Assembly (NCBI RefSeq): GCF_030499575.1
Contig: NZ_JASTLC010000001.1
Coordinates: forward strand, 9,882,001-9,946,000
Direction of reading: 5' to 3'
Length of the DNA: 64,000 nucleotides
Origin: Streptomyces sp. DG2A-72
Lineage (GTDB): Bacteria; Actinomycetota; Actinomycetes; Streptomycetales; Streptomycetaceae
Made by a program: the position numbers and the translations under genes. The notes beneath the pieces were generated by a model. That model searched no databases. It saw nothing but the letters and a program-made list of their open reading frames with translations, and had not been told where the DNA came from. Below, piece after piece: positions 63,692 to 64,000 of the stretch (positions are counted from its first letter, which is position 1; each line of letters opens with the position of its first letter).

Positions 63692-64000
63692 TCACCCGCC
63701 CTGCATCCAGGCCCGGGTGCCGAAAGAGGCGCACGCTCGTGAGGACACCACGGCCGCGGCACGCAGGGCCTCGACGAAGCCTTGCGAAGTCAGGTGGCCC
63801 TGAAGCGCCAGGTGATGGGTGAGGGCTCCGTGCAGGACGTCACCCGCTCCCAGGGTGTCTGCCACCCGGACGGGAGGCACGTCCACCGTGCCGCTGCCGT
63901 CCGGGCCCGCCCACATGATGGACTGCGCGCCCCGGCTGACTGCCGACCAGGCAACTCCGTGGTCCCGCAGAAACTGCAGGGTCTCTGTCGGTGTGCGGGT
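63692..64000 (-). CDS. PfkB-family carbohydrate kinase, C-terminal part (runs off right edge)
   Basis: 103 codons open to the window edge, with the stop at 63692. The PfkB end signature DTLGAGDVLHGAL contains the anion-hole GAGD with the catalytic aspartate. It is preceded by AVSRGAQSIMWAGPDGSG, the loop that binds ATP in ribokinase-type enzymes, and followed by a helical tail (SQGFVEALRAAAVVSSRAC). It phosphorylates a sugar or nucleoside. The substrate part lies outside the window. Confidence 0.88.
   Translation of the reverse strand, partial: TRTPTETLQFLRDHGVAWSAVSRGAQSIMWAGPDGSGTVDVPPVRVADTLGAGDVLHGALTHHLALQGHLTSQGFVEALRAAAVVSSRACASFGTRAWMQGG

Overview
The window looks like a piece of a Streptomyces chromosome, or that of a close actinomycete relative. 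The G+C content is very high (roughly 70%), GTG starts are common, many genes are joined by 4-bp ATGA/GTGA overlaps, and several families typical of the genus are present: an AfsR/SARP-type regulator, XRE-DUF5753/DUF397 pairs, a DUF574-type SAM methyltransferase, a mycothiol-dependent (DinB-like) enzyme, an ECF41-type sigma factor, a Pmt-type mannosyltransferase and a rifampin-associated element. No rRNA, tRNA or CRISPR array was seen. Genes are mostly short transcription units of accessory character. At least seven decayed genes or fragments are scattered through the window, which suggests an arm-like region that is turning over. That placement is inference.

Layout. 1-5 kb: two hypothetical genes in overlap and a large DUF4157 (HELTH-motif) protein whose C-terminal half resembles a GT-B glycosyltransferase. 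5-11 kb: an MMPL transporter scrap, a TPR protein, and a coupled Baeyer-Villiger monooxygenase/SMP-30 lactonase-like pair. 11-18 kb: a zinc island with a Zur-like Fur protein, a P1B-ATPase with a DUF1490/PacL1-like partner, and a divergent znuA-znuC-znuB importer with a Zur-box-like site. 18-20 kb: TetR with tandem operators facing an aldo/keto reductase, then a Tn3 transposase remnant. 20-29 kb: a secreted beta-propeller, an AfsR-like regulator, a cysteine-dioxygenase/amidohydrolase pair divergent from a LacI regulator across a 29-bp dyad, and a frameshifted lipoamide dehydrogenase. 29-38 kb: a long inverted repeat, secreted FG-GAP and esterase-like proteins, small enzymes, and arsM. 38-45 kb: protein mannosyltransferase, a rifampicin monooxygenase (rox) with a perfect 19-bp RAE upstream, a decayed aminoglycoside phosphotransferase, an MmyB-like regulator, an SDR and a RibD-like reductase. 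45-52 kb: an ABC/FtsX exporter pair, an internally deleted flavoprotein next to an ECF41-type sigma factor, and two small enzymes. 52-58 kb: DUF574 methyltransferase, a kinase-like protein with a degenerate P-loop, DUF397/XRE, an NsdA-like TPR regulator, a broken SDR and a HATPase anti-sigma-like kinase. 58-64 kb: a Tat-type polysaccharide lyase 8, a sorbosone/glucose dehydrogenase, a DUF6183-like protein and the end of a PfkB sugar kinase.

Functional groupings. The zinc island puts import, export and a likely common regulator side by side. The BVMO and SMP-30 genes overlap and could carry out ketone to lactone to hydroxy acid. The rox/RAE unit is a recognisable rifamycin-inducible resistance module. 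The most unusual items are the DUF4157-glycosyltransferase-like fusion, the PacL/CtpC-type exporter joined to a ZnuABC/Zur locus, and the ECF41 sigma factor with an altered C-terminal motif and a broken redox partner.
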